Below are positions 44,994 to 52,454 of a stretch of 64,000 nt of DNA, piece after piece. The translations under genes and the position numbers were made by a program. The notes beneath the pieces are model-generated. The model made no database searches. It was not told the origin of the DNA and saw nothing but the letters and a program-made list of their open reading frames with translations. The stretch's first letter is position 1. Each line of letters begins with the position of its first letter. Source of the DNA: CAIWHR01 sp963781285 (GTDB taxonomy: Bacteria > Pseudomonadota > Gammaproteobacteria > Burkholderiales > Casimicrobiaceae); assembly GCA_963781285.1 (NCBI GenBank), contig CAWAFI010000025.1, positions 124,001-188,000 on the forward strand. The letters run 5' to 3'.

Positions 44994-45290
44994 GAGCATT
45001 CGTCCGGCATAATGCGCCAGCGCGATCGGCTGGTCGGCCACTGCAGACGAAACGATGAATGTCTCCCGACCCGGCCCATTGCCCAAGGCCAACGCCAAGC
45101 TCAGGGCCGCGGCTCCGGTCACCGCCAAACGCACCGGCTCGCTACAGTTGGCCAGGAAGATCTTGATTGCCTCCACCCCCATCTCCGTCGCAGGAAAATT
45201 CACTTCCACTGCAGGACGTCCAGACTCCAAGGTGGCCAGCGCAAGTGAACCATCCTTCGAAGCGATACCGATGCACAGCTCCGGGGTCAT
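44991..45290 (-). CDS. Hypothetical protein whose stop codon lies in the MITE end
   Basis: 99 aa, no signal or membrane helix that is certain; small-residue-rich middle (LAVTGAAALSLALALGNG). Start ATG 45290 has a GAGGAG site. The stop TAG (44993-44991) is made of the last bases of element 2, so the element inserted at or just before the original stop, and the C-terminus may be slightly altered. Starts 22 bases after the two-helix membrane gene. Not recognised with certainty; similar short betaproteobacterial hypothetical proteins exist in my memory. Confidence 0.55.
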   Translation of the reverse strand: MTPELCIGIASKDGSLALATLESGRPAVEVNFPATEMGVEAIKIFLANCSEPVRLAVTGAAALSLALALGNGPGRETFIVSSAVADQPIALAHYAGRML

Positions 45291-45311
45291 CTGCTCCTCG
45301 CTTTCGAATCT

Positions 45312-45842
45312 CTACTGAGTTGCCGGCGTCCGAGGAGGCCGACTGTGGTACTGGAGTATCCGTTCCACCAAACGATAAGTGCGCCACAGCTGGATGGTCG
45401 TGATGGAATTCCAACCGGCGATTACCAGCAGAACGAGTGCCGCATCGACGAAAATCGAGATATCGGAGGGAACAAGGCCAGCGAGGACCGCACTAGCCGC
45501 GGCACTGGCGATGAACGTCGCGCAGCCGTTCAGCCAACGATTCCGCAGCGCCGGCTCACCGTAGAGATCGGGGCAACAGGCGGTCAGTCGATCGACAAAC
45601 TCGGCGATCGCCGTTTCGCTGGTCTTCGATAACGGCGTCGCGAGCGACACGATCGCTGACATGTTCAGCTGCCAGGACCGGTCGGCTCGAAGCGATGATT
45701 GCACCGCACGCCAGCGCTCATCCAGCTCCTGGAGCATTGCCGGCGATATTCTCGGTCGGCCCCCAAACGCTGCGCGGGCCATTTCACAGCAGATGTCGCG
45801 CGTAACCACCCAGCCCAGCGCACGCACGTCGAATCCGTTCAT
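45312..45842 (-). CDS. Two-helix membrane protein of unknown function
   Basis: 176 aa. A cytosolic helical N-terminal region of about 110 residues (ISPAMLQELDERWRAVQSSL, SETAIAEFVDRLTACC) is followed by two hydrophobic helices close together (CATFIASAAASAVLAGLVP and IFVDAALVLLVIAGW), then a short basic tail. No family recognised. Lies between the 99-aa gene (22 bases) and the Pepco/Trypco-like gene (about 100 bases) on one strand. The arrangement of a soluble domain ahead of a helical hairpin is compatible with, but not proof of, a membrane effector. Confidence 0.6.
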   Translation of the reverse strand: MNGFDVRALGWVVTRDICCEMARAAFGGRPRISPAMLQELDERWRAVQSSLRADRSWQLNMSAIVSLATPLSKTSETAIAEFVDRLTACCPDLYGEPALRNRWLNGCATFIASAAASAVLAGLVPSDISIFVDAALVLLVIAGWNSITTIQLWRTYRLVERILQYHSRPPRTPATQ

Positions 45843-45944
45843 GCTCGTGTTGCGGCAACTGAAGCGGCACTAGCTGCCGGAATTGCGCATCGGTCTCGCG
45901 GTGTCCCTTGGCGACGGGGTCGCCTATTGGAGCAGGGCTACCAC

Positions 45945-46277
45945 TTATCCGCCTGTCCGATAACCCGAGGCCACTTTCTTGAGGCGCACCTTCAAAGTAG
46001 CTTCGGTGCTTGCACTCGCTCCTGTTCCAACGAGGCCAACCGATCCGTCGATAGCAATTGCGACTCCAACGTCCACGTGACAGACGCGAAGATCCCCTAC
46101 CCCTCCTCCCGTCCCCAGGACCAAATCGCTCACGCTCTCCATTACCGTCTTGAGGTTTGCTTTGATGGTTTCGACAGGTATGCGATTGGACTCAAGGGTA
46201 CCGACTTCCCCTCCTCGAGACCCCACTTCCGCGCCAAAGATCAGAAGGGTTGGAGTTTGACCCGACATTGTTTTCAT
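45945..46277 (-). CDS. Small Pepco/Trypco-like (peptidase-co-occurring) domain protein
   Basis: 110 aa, single domain: PTLLIFGAEVGSRGGEVG, then RIPVETIKANLKTVMESVSDL, and a beta-rich half with DVGVAIAIDGSVGLVGTG and EATLKVRLKK. The helix followed by a G-x-GLxGTG turn and terminal strand is the pattern of the small Pepco/Trypco domains that accompany trypsin- or caspase-like peptidases in predicted conflict systems. No peptidase was found next to it. ATG 46277 overlaps the stop of a 43-codon frame; ATG 46268 with GGAAG nine bases upstream is an alternative start. Family call from memory, unsearched. Confidence 0.5.
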   Translation of the reverse strand: MKTMSGQTPTLLIFGAEVGSRGGEVGTLESNRIPVETIKANLKTVMESVSDLVLGTGGGVGDLRVCHVDVGVAIAIDGSVGLVGTGASASTEATLKVRLKKVASGYRTGG

Positions 46278-46405
46278 CTTCCGCTCAAGTGGGCGATGCG
46301 GTCGGTCATGCGATCTTCCCGCCCCCAGTCGGCGAATACGCCACGCGCCTCTGCTGTGTCCATTGCGGCCGCAACGCGGCCACGGAAGGAACTGTCCGAA
46401 AACAT
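46274..46405 (-). CDS. Small frame coupled to the Pepco/Trypco-like gene
   Basis: 43 codons from ATG 46405: MFSDSSFRGRVAAAMDTAEA, GVFADWGREDRMTDRIAHLSGR, ending in an ATGA overlap with the next gene. Composition is protein-like (balanced, amphipathic) and the overlap suggests coupling. The frame extends upstream without a better start and could be the C-terminus of a damaged gene. Too short to assign. Confidence 0.3.
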   Translation of the reverse strand: MFSDSSFRGRVAAAMDTAEARGVFADWGREDRMTDRIAHLSGR

Positions 46406-46827
46406 CTGCGCGGCAAGGACGATTCGAGCGCGTGCCGACGATCGGTTAACTCGGCGTCGAGAACGATCTTCTGAGGCTCAAGCCACGACGCGAGGCGCAT
46501 TGGAGCGAGGCGAGAATCGAGCGCCGCGTGCCGGGTGCGGTCCTGAACTTCCGCCACCGGGCGCCGGACCGATACCGGGGCTCGCTCCTGCTCGGTGTCT
46601 TGACGCTCGCCAGTACGCTCCCTGAAGGCCATGCGACCAAAATACGGCGCGGCGCGCAAAGACGTGACAAAAATGATGTGTTGCCGCATAAACGCCACGT
46701 AAAAATAGGACCGGATCCGTAAGGATTGGCATGGGCGGCGAGCGCGACGACGCCGGACGGCGCGACGCGATCCGGCGGAGACAATGATGGCTTGCAGTCA
46801 TGCAAGCCATTGAATGTCGAGGAGCGG
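46406..46827. other. Region upstream of the Pepco/Trypco-like group
   Basis: About 420 bases. One minus-strand stretch, 46417-46500, reads MRLASWLEPQKIVLDAELTD, vaguely like a PtsN/EIIA N-terminus, but does not continue in any frame. The rest shows AT-richer DNA around 46640-46720 (TAAAAATAG and similar) that may contain promoters for the minus-strand group. No supported gene. Confidence 0.3.
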
Positions 46828-49692
46828 TTAATCGCGCCCCTTGTTGGATGCCTGGATCAGCGGCGGAAGGCGCGGCTTCTTCGAACGGACGACTGCAGCG
46901 TCGGGGTTGACCTTTGAAGGCCGGGTCTGGTAGATCCAGCCGTTCCTGACCATCCACTTCTCTATTTCTACGCCGAGAAACACGAGTGCCGGTAGTAGCG
47001 TGCTCACTGCAAGCTCATCCCAGCTGAGCGGCTGCGTGTTGAAGATCGGATTGAGCAATGGGACGTAGATCAATGCGAGCTGCGAGACCACCGTCAAGGC
47101 GACGGCCCCGACCAGAGGCAGGTTGCCGAGCAGTCCGATCACAAAAGTCGATTCCCGCTCCGAGCGAATGGCCAGCACGTGGTACATCTGGCAGAAGGCG
47201 AGCGCGGTGAACACCATCGTTTGCCACTGCTCGGAACCGCGCGCGATCGCCCACGCCTGAATGGAAATGCAGATCGCCCCGATCAGCAGGCCGACCCACA
47301 CGATGTGCTGCCACAGACCGTGCGCGAACATGCTCTCGCGCGTGGGCCGCGGAGGCCGGCGCATGACGCCCTTCTCTTCCGGCTCGACGGCGAGGGCGAG
47401 ACCGGGCAGGCCATCCGTGATCAGGTTGACCCAAAGGATCTGTATCGGCAAAAGCGGAAGCGGCAGTCCGAACAACGGGGCGGCGGCAATTGTCCAGATC
47501 TCTCCGGAGTTTCCTCCCATCACGAAGCGCACGAACTTGCGAATATTGTCGTAGATGCGCCGGCCTTCACGGACCGCGGCGACGATGGTCGCGAAGTTGT
47601 CGTCGAGCAGTGTCATGGACGACGCTTCGCGGGCGACATCGGTGCCGATCTTGCCCATCGCGACGCCGATATCTGCGCGCTTGAGGGCCGGTGCGTCGTT
47701 CACGCCATCGCCCGTCATCGCGACGCACTCCTCGGCCGCCTGAAGCGCCTCGACGATTGCGATCTTCTGCGACGGGTTCACCCGAGCGTATACGGAAATG
47801 TCCCTTACCTGCTGCCTCAGCGTTTCGGAGGAGAAGTGTTCCAGTTCCTTGCCGGTGACAACCCGTCCTCCCGGGCCAATGATCCCAAGACGCTCCGCGA
47901 TCGCGCGTGCCGTCGCCGGATGATCTCCGGTCACCACGACTGGCGTAATACCGGCCGACTTGCAGAGTGCCACTGCCTCCGCCGCTTCGGCGCGAGGCGG
48001 ATCCATCATGCCTACGAGACCGAGAAACGTGAGATCGGTTTCCACCGACTCCACCGTCGGCGTAGCGGCGAGTTCCGGCAAATGGCGCCAGGCGACGGCG
48101 ATCACGCGCAGCCCGCCCGCCGCCAGCCGTTCAGCTTCACGAAGCACGCTCTCCTTCTCGATCGTCGTGGCGGCTTCGTTGAGCAGCATCGCAGTGCAGC
48201 GTTCGAGCACCTTCTCGGGCGCGCCTTTCGTTAACGCGACGAATTCCCGATCGGTGCGGTGTATCGTCGTCATGCATTTGCGATCAGCGTCGAACGGCAG
48301 CTCCGCGACGCGCGGCATGCTTGCCTCGAGGGAGGCTTTCTCGAATCCCGCTCCCTGGGCTGCGCGAAGGAGCGCAAGCTCGGTCGGGTCACCTATTCCC
48401 CCAGACAGGCCGGCTGCTGTCGCGTCATTGTTGATCGCCATCGCAGTGAAAAGCAGCCGCTGCGCTTCGCTCTTCACCCCGTTCACACTCGTGATGGCGC
48501 TCACATGCCCATCGACCATCAACTGCTCGACGCGCATCCTGTTTTCCGTGAGCGTGCCGGTCTTGTCCGAGCAGATGTAGGTGACCGATCCCAGCGTCTC
48601 GACTGCCGGAAGGCGCCGGATGAGCGCGTTCTTCTTGACCATTCGGTACGCGCCCAGCGCAAGCGCGGTGGTGACGACCGCCGGCAGCGCCTCGGGTATC
48701 GCGGCGACCGCGAGACTCACGGCAGTCAGGAACATCAGGGCGAACGGCTCTCCGCGTGCGATTCCCAGCGCGAATATGACGAGGCAAACCGCCAGGCAAG
48801 CCAGGGAGATCGTCTTCCCGAAATCCGTCAGGCGCTTCTGCAGCGGGGTCTTGCCCTGGTAGTTGCCCGCGAGAAGCTGGGCGACCTTGCCGAGCTCCGT
48901 CTGCATGCCCGTTGCGACCACTGCAGCGCGGCCCCGCCCGTGGACCACGATCGTGCCCTTGTAGGTCATGTTCCTGCGGTCACCCAGCGCCGCCTCTCGG
49001 TCGGCGACCGCAGCGATGGTCTTGTCGATCGGCACCGATTCGCCCGTCAGCGCGGCCTCCTCGACCCTCAACGCCGCGGATTCAAGCAAGCGCGCGTCGG
49101 CAGGGACGACATTGCCTGCCTCGAGCAACACGATGTCGCCAGGCACCAAATCGATGGCAGGGACCTCCACGACGGCACCGTCGCGAATCACGCGCGCACC
49201 TGCAGCAGCGAGCCGCTTCAGTGCTGCCATCGCGCGCTCGGCACGGTATTCCTGGACGAACCCGATAGCCGCATTCAGGATCACGATCACCAGGATCACG
49301 ACGCTGTCTTCCGGCTCGCCGATCAGCGCCGAAATCGCGGCGGCGACGATCAGCACTACAATCATGAAGTCCGTGAACTGGCTGGCGAGCATCCGCCACG
49401 GACTGCGGCGCGCCTGGTCCTGGATTTCGTTTCCTCCAAAATGCAGCAATCGTTCGGCGGCCTCCGTTGCAGCGAGGCCACGCTCGCTGGAAACGCCGAG
49501 CGCTGCGAGCACCTCGTCAGCCGGCAGGCAATGCCAGAGCGCTGGTTCGGCGCGCTCCGTGGCAGTGCCAAGCGTCGATTCAGGCGCGGCTTGACGTGGC
49601 CGAGGCTGCGCGGCATCACGCGATGGTGGCGCGGCCGCGATCGAGTTCGGGATGACGCCAGTACTTGAGTAGCCCGCGCGCTTCGAGTCCAT
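46828..49692 (-). CDS. P-type cation-transporting ATPase (P2/PMA1-like)
   Basis: 954-aa ATP-driven cation pump. Actuator TGES (EEAALTGESVPID), membrane motif PEALPAVV, phosphorylation DKTGTLTENRM, nucleotide-binding KGAPE, hinge TGDGVNDAPALKRADIGVAMG, and ten hydrophobic segments with a C-terminal helical domain (PILWVNLITDGLPGLALAVEP). PEAL in helix 4 plus the cation-ATPase C domain places it among Ca2+/Mn2+/H+-type P2/P3 pumps; ion specificity is unknown. The first 50 residues are a Pro/Ala-rich extension. The ATG at 49692 has GGAGA seven bases upstream and lies 13 bases after the universal stress protein. Confidence 0.92.
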   Translation of the reverse strand: MDSKRAGYSSTGVIPNSIAAAPPSRDAAQPRPRQAAPESTLGTATERAEPALWHCLPADEVLAALGVSSERGLAATEAAERLLHFGGNEIQDQARRSPWRMLASQFTDFMIVVLIVAAAISALIGEPEDSVVILVIVILNAAIGFVQEYRAERAMAALKRLAAAGARVIRDGAVVEVPAIDLVPGDIVLLEAGNVVPADARLLESAALRVEEAALTGESVPIDKTIAAVADREAALGDRRNMTYKGTIVVHGRGRAAVVATGMQTELGKVAQLLAGNYQGKTPLQKRLTDFGKTISLACLAVCLVIFALGIARGEPFALMFLTAVSLAVAAIPEALPAVVTTALALGAYRMVKKNALIRRLPAVETLGSVTYICSDKTGTLTENRMRVEQLMVDGHVSAITSVNGVKSEAQRLLFTAMAINNDATAAGLSGGIGDPTELALLRAAQGAGFEKASLEASMPRVAELPFDADRKCMTTIHRTDREFVALTKGAPEKVLERCTAMLLNEAATTIEKESVLREAERLAAGGLRVIAVAWRHLPELAATPTVESVETDLTFLGLVGMMDPPRAEAAEAVALCKSAGITPVVVTGDHPATARAIAERLGIIGPGGRVVTGKELEHFSSETLRQQVRDISVYARVNPSQKIAIVEALQAAEECVAMTGDGVNDAPALKRADIGVAMGKIGTDVAREASSMTLLDDNFATIVAAVREGRRIYDNIRKFVRFVMGGNSGEIWTIAAAPLFGLPLPLLPIQILWVNLITDGLPGLALAVEPEEKGVMRRPPRPTRESMFAHGLWQHIVWVGLLIGAICISIQAWAIARGSEQWQTMVFTALAFCQMYHVLAIRSERESTFVIGLLGNLPLVGAVALTVVSQLALIYVPLLNPIFNTQPLSWDELAVSTLLPALVFLGVEIEKWMVRNGWIYQTRPSKVNPDAAVVRSKKPRLPPLIQASNKGRD

Positions 49693-49705
49693 AGCAGGTC
49701 TCCGC

Positions 49706-50371
49706 TCAATCAATCAGGCGAACGCAGAGCAGCCCGAGCGCCGCGCCGAGTCCCAGCGGCACGCCAATTCGCTCCAGCTTCGATACGGATTTGCTGGCGA
49801 CCACATCCACCGGTACCGGTGCAAAGTCGATCACTCTTTCGATCACTGGCTCTTCGACCAGCCGGACGAGCGAGTTGTCGCGCGCTGCACCGATCACGAT
49901 GCGGTCGACGTCGAGCCGTCGCGCCACAGCCACGATGACCGAAGCTTTATCGCCAAGCTCGACATGCACCACGTAGCGGATGTGAAAGGCGTCCAGCAGA
50001 TCGCGCACGGGCCGCAACGCCTTTTCGGCCGCCTGGCGGTGAAATGCATTGCGATCGCGGCCCGAAATCCAGCACGCGGCATGAAGCGAAATCGCGGTCC
50101 GGACGTGCAGCAAGTGCACCTCCATTTGCTCCCCGCTCACGAACTCGCGAGCCACGTACCTGGCCGCCGGCATGGCACTCACCGAATTTAGAAGGGGGAC
50201 GAGGATTCGACGGCGCGGCATACCCCCTTGCCGCAAACCGGGCAGGTGGCGCACCACGGTTCCGCAATCCGGCGGTTCGGCAATGCGATCGCGCGCGCGG
50301 CTGGCGCCGGGACGAGAGGCATGACGAGATTGGCGCCGAGCGCCCGAGAAATCCGCGGAGAGCAGCTTCAT
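49706..50371 (-). CDS. Universal stress protein-like protein
   Basis: 221 aa from ATG 50371, preceded by a GGAGG site. The recognisable domain starts around residue 50: RRRILVPLLNSVSAMPAARY, VHLLHVRTAISL, YVVHVELGDKASVIVAVARR, RIVIGAARDNSLVRLVE, EPVIERVIDFAPVPVDVVA, the Usp alpha/beta fold with the adenine-nucleotide loop partly preserved (G-A-A-R-D-N-S). Residues 1-50 are Arg-rich and unlike the family, so translation may truly begin near 50221, or a frameshift may lie there. A hydrophobic tail (GVPLGLGAALGLLCVRLI) may anchor it. Probably co-transcribed with the P-type ATPase. Confidence 0.7.
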   Translation of the reverse strand: MKLLSADFSGARRQSRHASRPGASRARDRIAEPPDCGTVVRHLPGLRQGGMPRRRILVPLLNSVSAMPAARYVAREFVSGEQMEVHLLHVRTAISLHAACWISGRDRNAFHRQAAEKALRPVRDLLDAFHIRYVVHVELGDKASVIVAVARRLDVDRIVIGAARDNSLVRLVEEPVIERVIDFAPVPVDVVASKSVSKLERIGVPLGLGAALGLLCVRLID

Positions 50372-50743
50372 TGTTCGAACCTCCGTCGCGTGACCCGACA
50401 CTTTTGGCGGACACGAACGGATGAGACCCGCCGTGTCCGGCGAGGTCTCGCTCGCGATCTGCAGTACGTGCGCACCGCGATCGCCAGTACAGCCGGGGGA
50501 CGGGCCCCGAATTGACGACTGCACTGTGGGCAGCCGTCAATGGCTGCCTGGAGCTACTCCCCTCTGCGAGGAACGGCGGGGAAGCGTCTGCGCTGCGCGC
50601 TGCCGACACCGCTTCTCGACAGGGAACGATCGCATTGTAGGTTTGCCCGGCGCGCGGATGAAATGCTGTTTGCGGATGGTGTCGATAGACGAACGTGTTC
50701 CTTATTACGTTTCGCGATCGATTCCATTGGCGTATTCAATGCA
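50372..50743. other. Divergent intergenic region between the stress-protein gene and the Mn riboswitch promoter
   Basis: About 370 bases. On the minus strand this must hold the promoter for the universal-stress/ATPase pair; on the plus strand it leads to the riboswitch promoter. No coding frame has family motifs. Confidence 0.4.
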
Positions 50744-50772
50744 TTGACGTATTCGATTTCGGGTGCTTTAAT
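50744..50772 (+). promoter_or_regulatory. Sigma-70 promoter ahead of the manganese riboswitch
   Basis: TTGACG (50744-50749), a 17-base spacer, then TTTAAT (50767-50772): near-consensus -35 and -10 boxes at ideal spacing. Transcription would start around 50779, just before a short GCGCTC/GAGCGC hairpin and the aptamer. Confidence 0.7.
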
Positions 50773-50800
50773 GTCGTCGCGCTCTGGGAGCGCACCCTCC

Positions 50801-50936
50801 AAAGGGGAGTAGCTTGGCAGCGTGCGAATCCGCTGCCGCGGGATGGCCGTCATTACGGGGCGCTGTTCCCCCCGGCATCCCGGCAACCGATGGTTGTAAG
50901 CGAGACCTTTGCCCGACGGGCAAAGGTCATTTTTTT
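50801..50936 (+). promoter_or_regulatory. yybP-ykoY manganese riboswitch with terminator platform
   Basis: 5' strand AAAGGGGAGTAGC (50801-50813) carries the conserved L1 loop. P2 is GGCAGCG (50816-50822) with CGCTGCC (50831-50837). A hairpin CAACC-GAT-GGTTG precedes the second conserved strand AGCGAGACCTTT (50899-50910), the L3 side of the Mn2+ site; AAAGG and CCTTT close P1. The same CCTTT strand is half of a perfect 11-bp terminator stem (50904-50914 with 50918-50928) followed by a seven-T run at 50930-50936. P1 and the terminator are exclusive, so Mn2+ binding should prevent termination (ON switch). Matches the known class in sequence and layout. Confidence 0.92.
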
Positions 50937-51035
50937 GCGGCCCTTGCCCATCCGAGGCGATGGCCGCATTGCTTTGGTTGTACTTCGACCGGCATGCGGG
51001 TCATGCATACGTTGGACGACAACGTGAGGCGACGC

Positions 51036-52055
51036 ATGCGACAAGGCAGGATCCATCGCTACTTGAGGCACGGGATATTGCCGCAGCTTCGTGTGTTCGA
51101 GGCGGTTGCCCGGCACGGGAACTTCACCCGTGCTGGCGAGGAACTGCACATCGCGCAGCCGACCGTGTCGTCGCACATCAAGAAGCTCACCGAAACCGTC
51201 GGCTTGCCGTTGCTCGAGCACGTCGGCAAGCGTGTTTATCCGACAACGACCGGTGCCGCGCTCAGCGTGGCGTGCGAGGAAATCCTGGCCGCTCTCGCCC
51301 GCTTCGAGAACACTCTGTCCGATCTGCGCGAGCTCAGATCGGGGATGCTGAGGATCGCCGCGGGCACAACGGGAATGTACATCCTGCCGCGCCTCCTCGC
51401 CGAGTTCGCACGGCGACATCCGGGCACAGAGGCATCGTTGCAGGTATTCCCGTGCGAGGCGCTACTCGCCCGACTCCTCGAAGACGCCGATGACCTCTAC
51501 TTCCTGACGCATCCCCCGGAGCACGAAGGTATCGTCGTACAGCCCATCTTGCCGAATCCCTTCGTGGTGCTTGCGCGAAGCGACCATCCGCTCGCGAGCG
51601 CGAAAGCCATCCCCCTTTCCCGTTTCGCACAGGAGCCGCTTCTCATACGTGAACCGGGATCGAGCACGCGCGCCATGACGAAGCGCGTTTTCGCCCAGCG
51701 CGGACTCGAACCGAGGGTGCGCATGGAGCTCGGCAGCAACGAGGCGATCAAGGAAGCGATACTCGCGGGAATGGGCGTGGCCATCCTCGCCCGCTATTCG
51801 ATCGGCTTGCGCTTCAATACGGATGAGTTGACAGAGCTCGACGTCGAGGGGTTTCCGATCGAGCTTAGCTGGCACGTCGCCTATCCGGCGGGCAAACATC
51901 TTTCGCCGCTCGCGCAAGCGTTCGTCGACATGGTCAAGCGTGAAGCGAAGAGCTTGGTGGCCGCGACGCCTCCATCGTTCGCGGCGCAGGCTGACATTGC
52001 CGCGCCACGCCCGGCCCGGCGAAACGGTCGCCCCGAGCCGTCCAAGGCCTTATAG
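51036..52055 (+). CDS. LysR-family transcriptional regulator under Mn riboswitch control
   Basis: 339-aa regulator. N-terminal helix-turn-helix: LPQLRVFEAVARHGNFTRAG, LHIAQPTVSSHIKKL, then the linker helix and an effector domain (LRIAAGTTGMYILPRLLAEF, PEHEGIVVQPILPNPFVVLA, EPLLIREPGSSTRAMTKRVF, LGSNEAIKEAILAGMGVAIL), plus a 30-residue Ala/Pro tail. ATG 51036 has GAGG seven bases upstream; ATGs at 51003 and 50994 are alternatives. About 100 bases separate it from the riboswitch terminator and no other gene lies between. The LysR type resembles CbbR-like regulators. Its targets are unknown; the divergent ATPase and stress protein are candidates. Confidence 0.9.
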   Translation: MRQGRIHRYLRHGILPQLRVFEAVARHGNFTRAGEELHIAQPTVSSHIKKLTETVGLPLLEHVGKRVYPTTTGAALSVACEEILAALARFENTLSDLRELRSGMLRIAAGTTGMYILPRLLAEFARRHPGTEASLQVFPCEALLARLLEDADDLYFLTHPPEHEGIVVQPILPNPFVVLARSDHPLASAKAIPLSRFAQEPLLIREPGSSTRAMTKRVFAQRGLEPRVRMELGSNEAIKEAILAGMGVAILARYSIGLRFNTDELTELDVEGFPIELSWHVAYPAGKHLSPLAQAFVDMVKREAKSLVAATPPSFAAQADIAAPRPARRNGRPEPSKAL

Positions 52056-52454
52056 GCACTGGGTCAGCCGCCTTTCCCGGTATGAGCCACCGGGAACGGT
52101 GGGCGCGGTACGCCTCCACTCCCTTACCCAATCTGGGTGCCGACGGGGCTCAATCGGCGATCTGCACCGTCCGCGAATTGGGGCCCGCGTCGGGGTCCGA
52201 CGGCACGACAAATGAACTACAATGCGCCGGCCAGAGCATCTCGCCCCAAGCCAATCGCAGGTCCGATTGCCATTCTGCCATCCAGTGTCGCCGACGATTG
52301 CTTCGACGGTTGGGTTTCGCTCGGCGCCGGTGACGAGCGCACGGAACGATCACTGAAGTTGTACTTCAGCATTGCAGCCGTTTTCGGGAACATACGGTGC
52401 ATTGCCACGCCGCGGCAAGCCCGACCATGTTTGCAACACCGGAGCCACAAAAGC
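52056..52454. other. Intergenic region before the DUF3604 operon
   Basis: About 400 bases with no gene I can support. The frame of the downstream gene is open through most of it but starts from a low-similarity leader; the signal peptide fixes the start at 52455. No terminator with a T-run was seen for the LysR gene. Confidence 0.4.

Noticed and set aside
46417..46500. PtsN/EIIA-like N-terminal motif (RLASWLEPQKIVLDAEL)
   Set aside because: Only about 28 residues look right, there is no ribosome-binding site, and no frame continues with the EIIA active-site His region.
49947..50609. Long minus-strand frame beside the universal stress protein, with a CATCPVCGKGVC-like stretch in a third frame
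   Set aside because: Cys-rich stretch is short, lacks a start and continuation; the Usp frame has the ribosome-binding site and domain.
50779..50936. A free-standing small RNA between a strong promoter and a terminator
   Set aside because: The sequence matches the yybP-ykoY riboswitch precisely, so the short transcript is better explained as the terminated form of the LysR leader.
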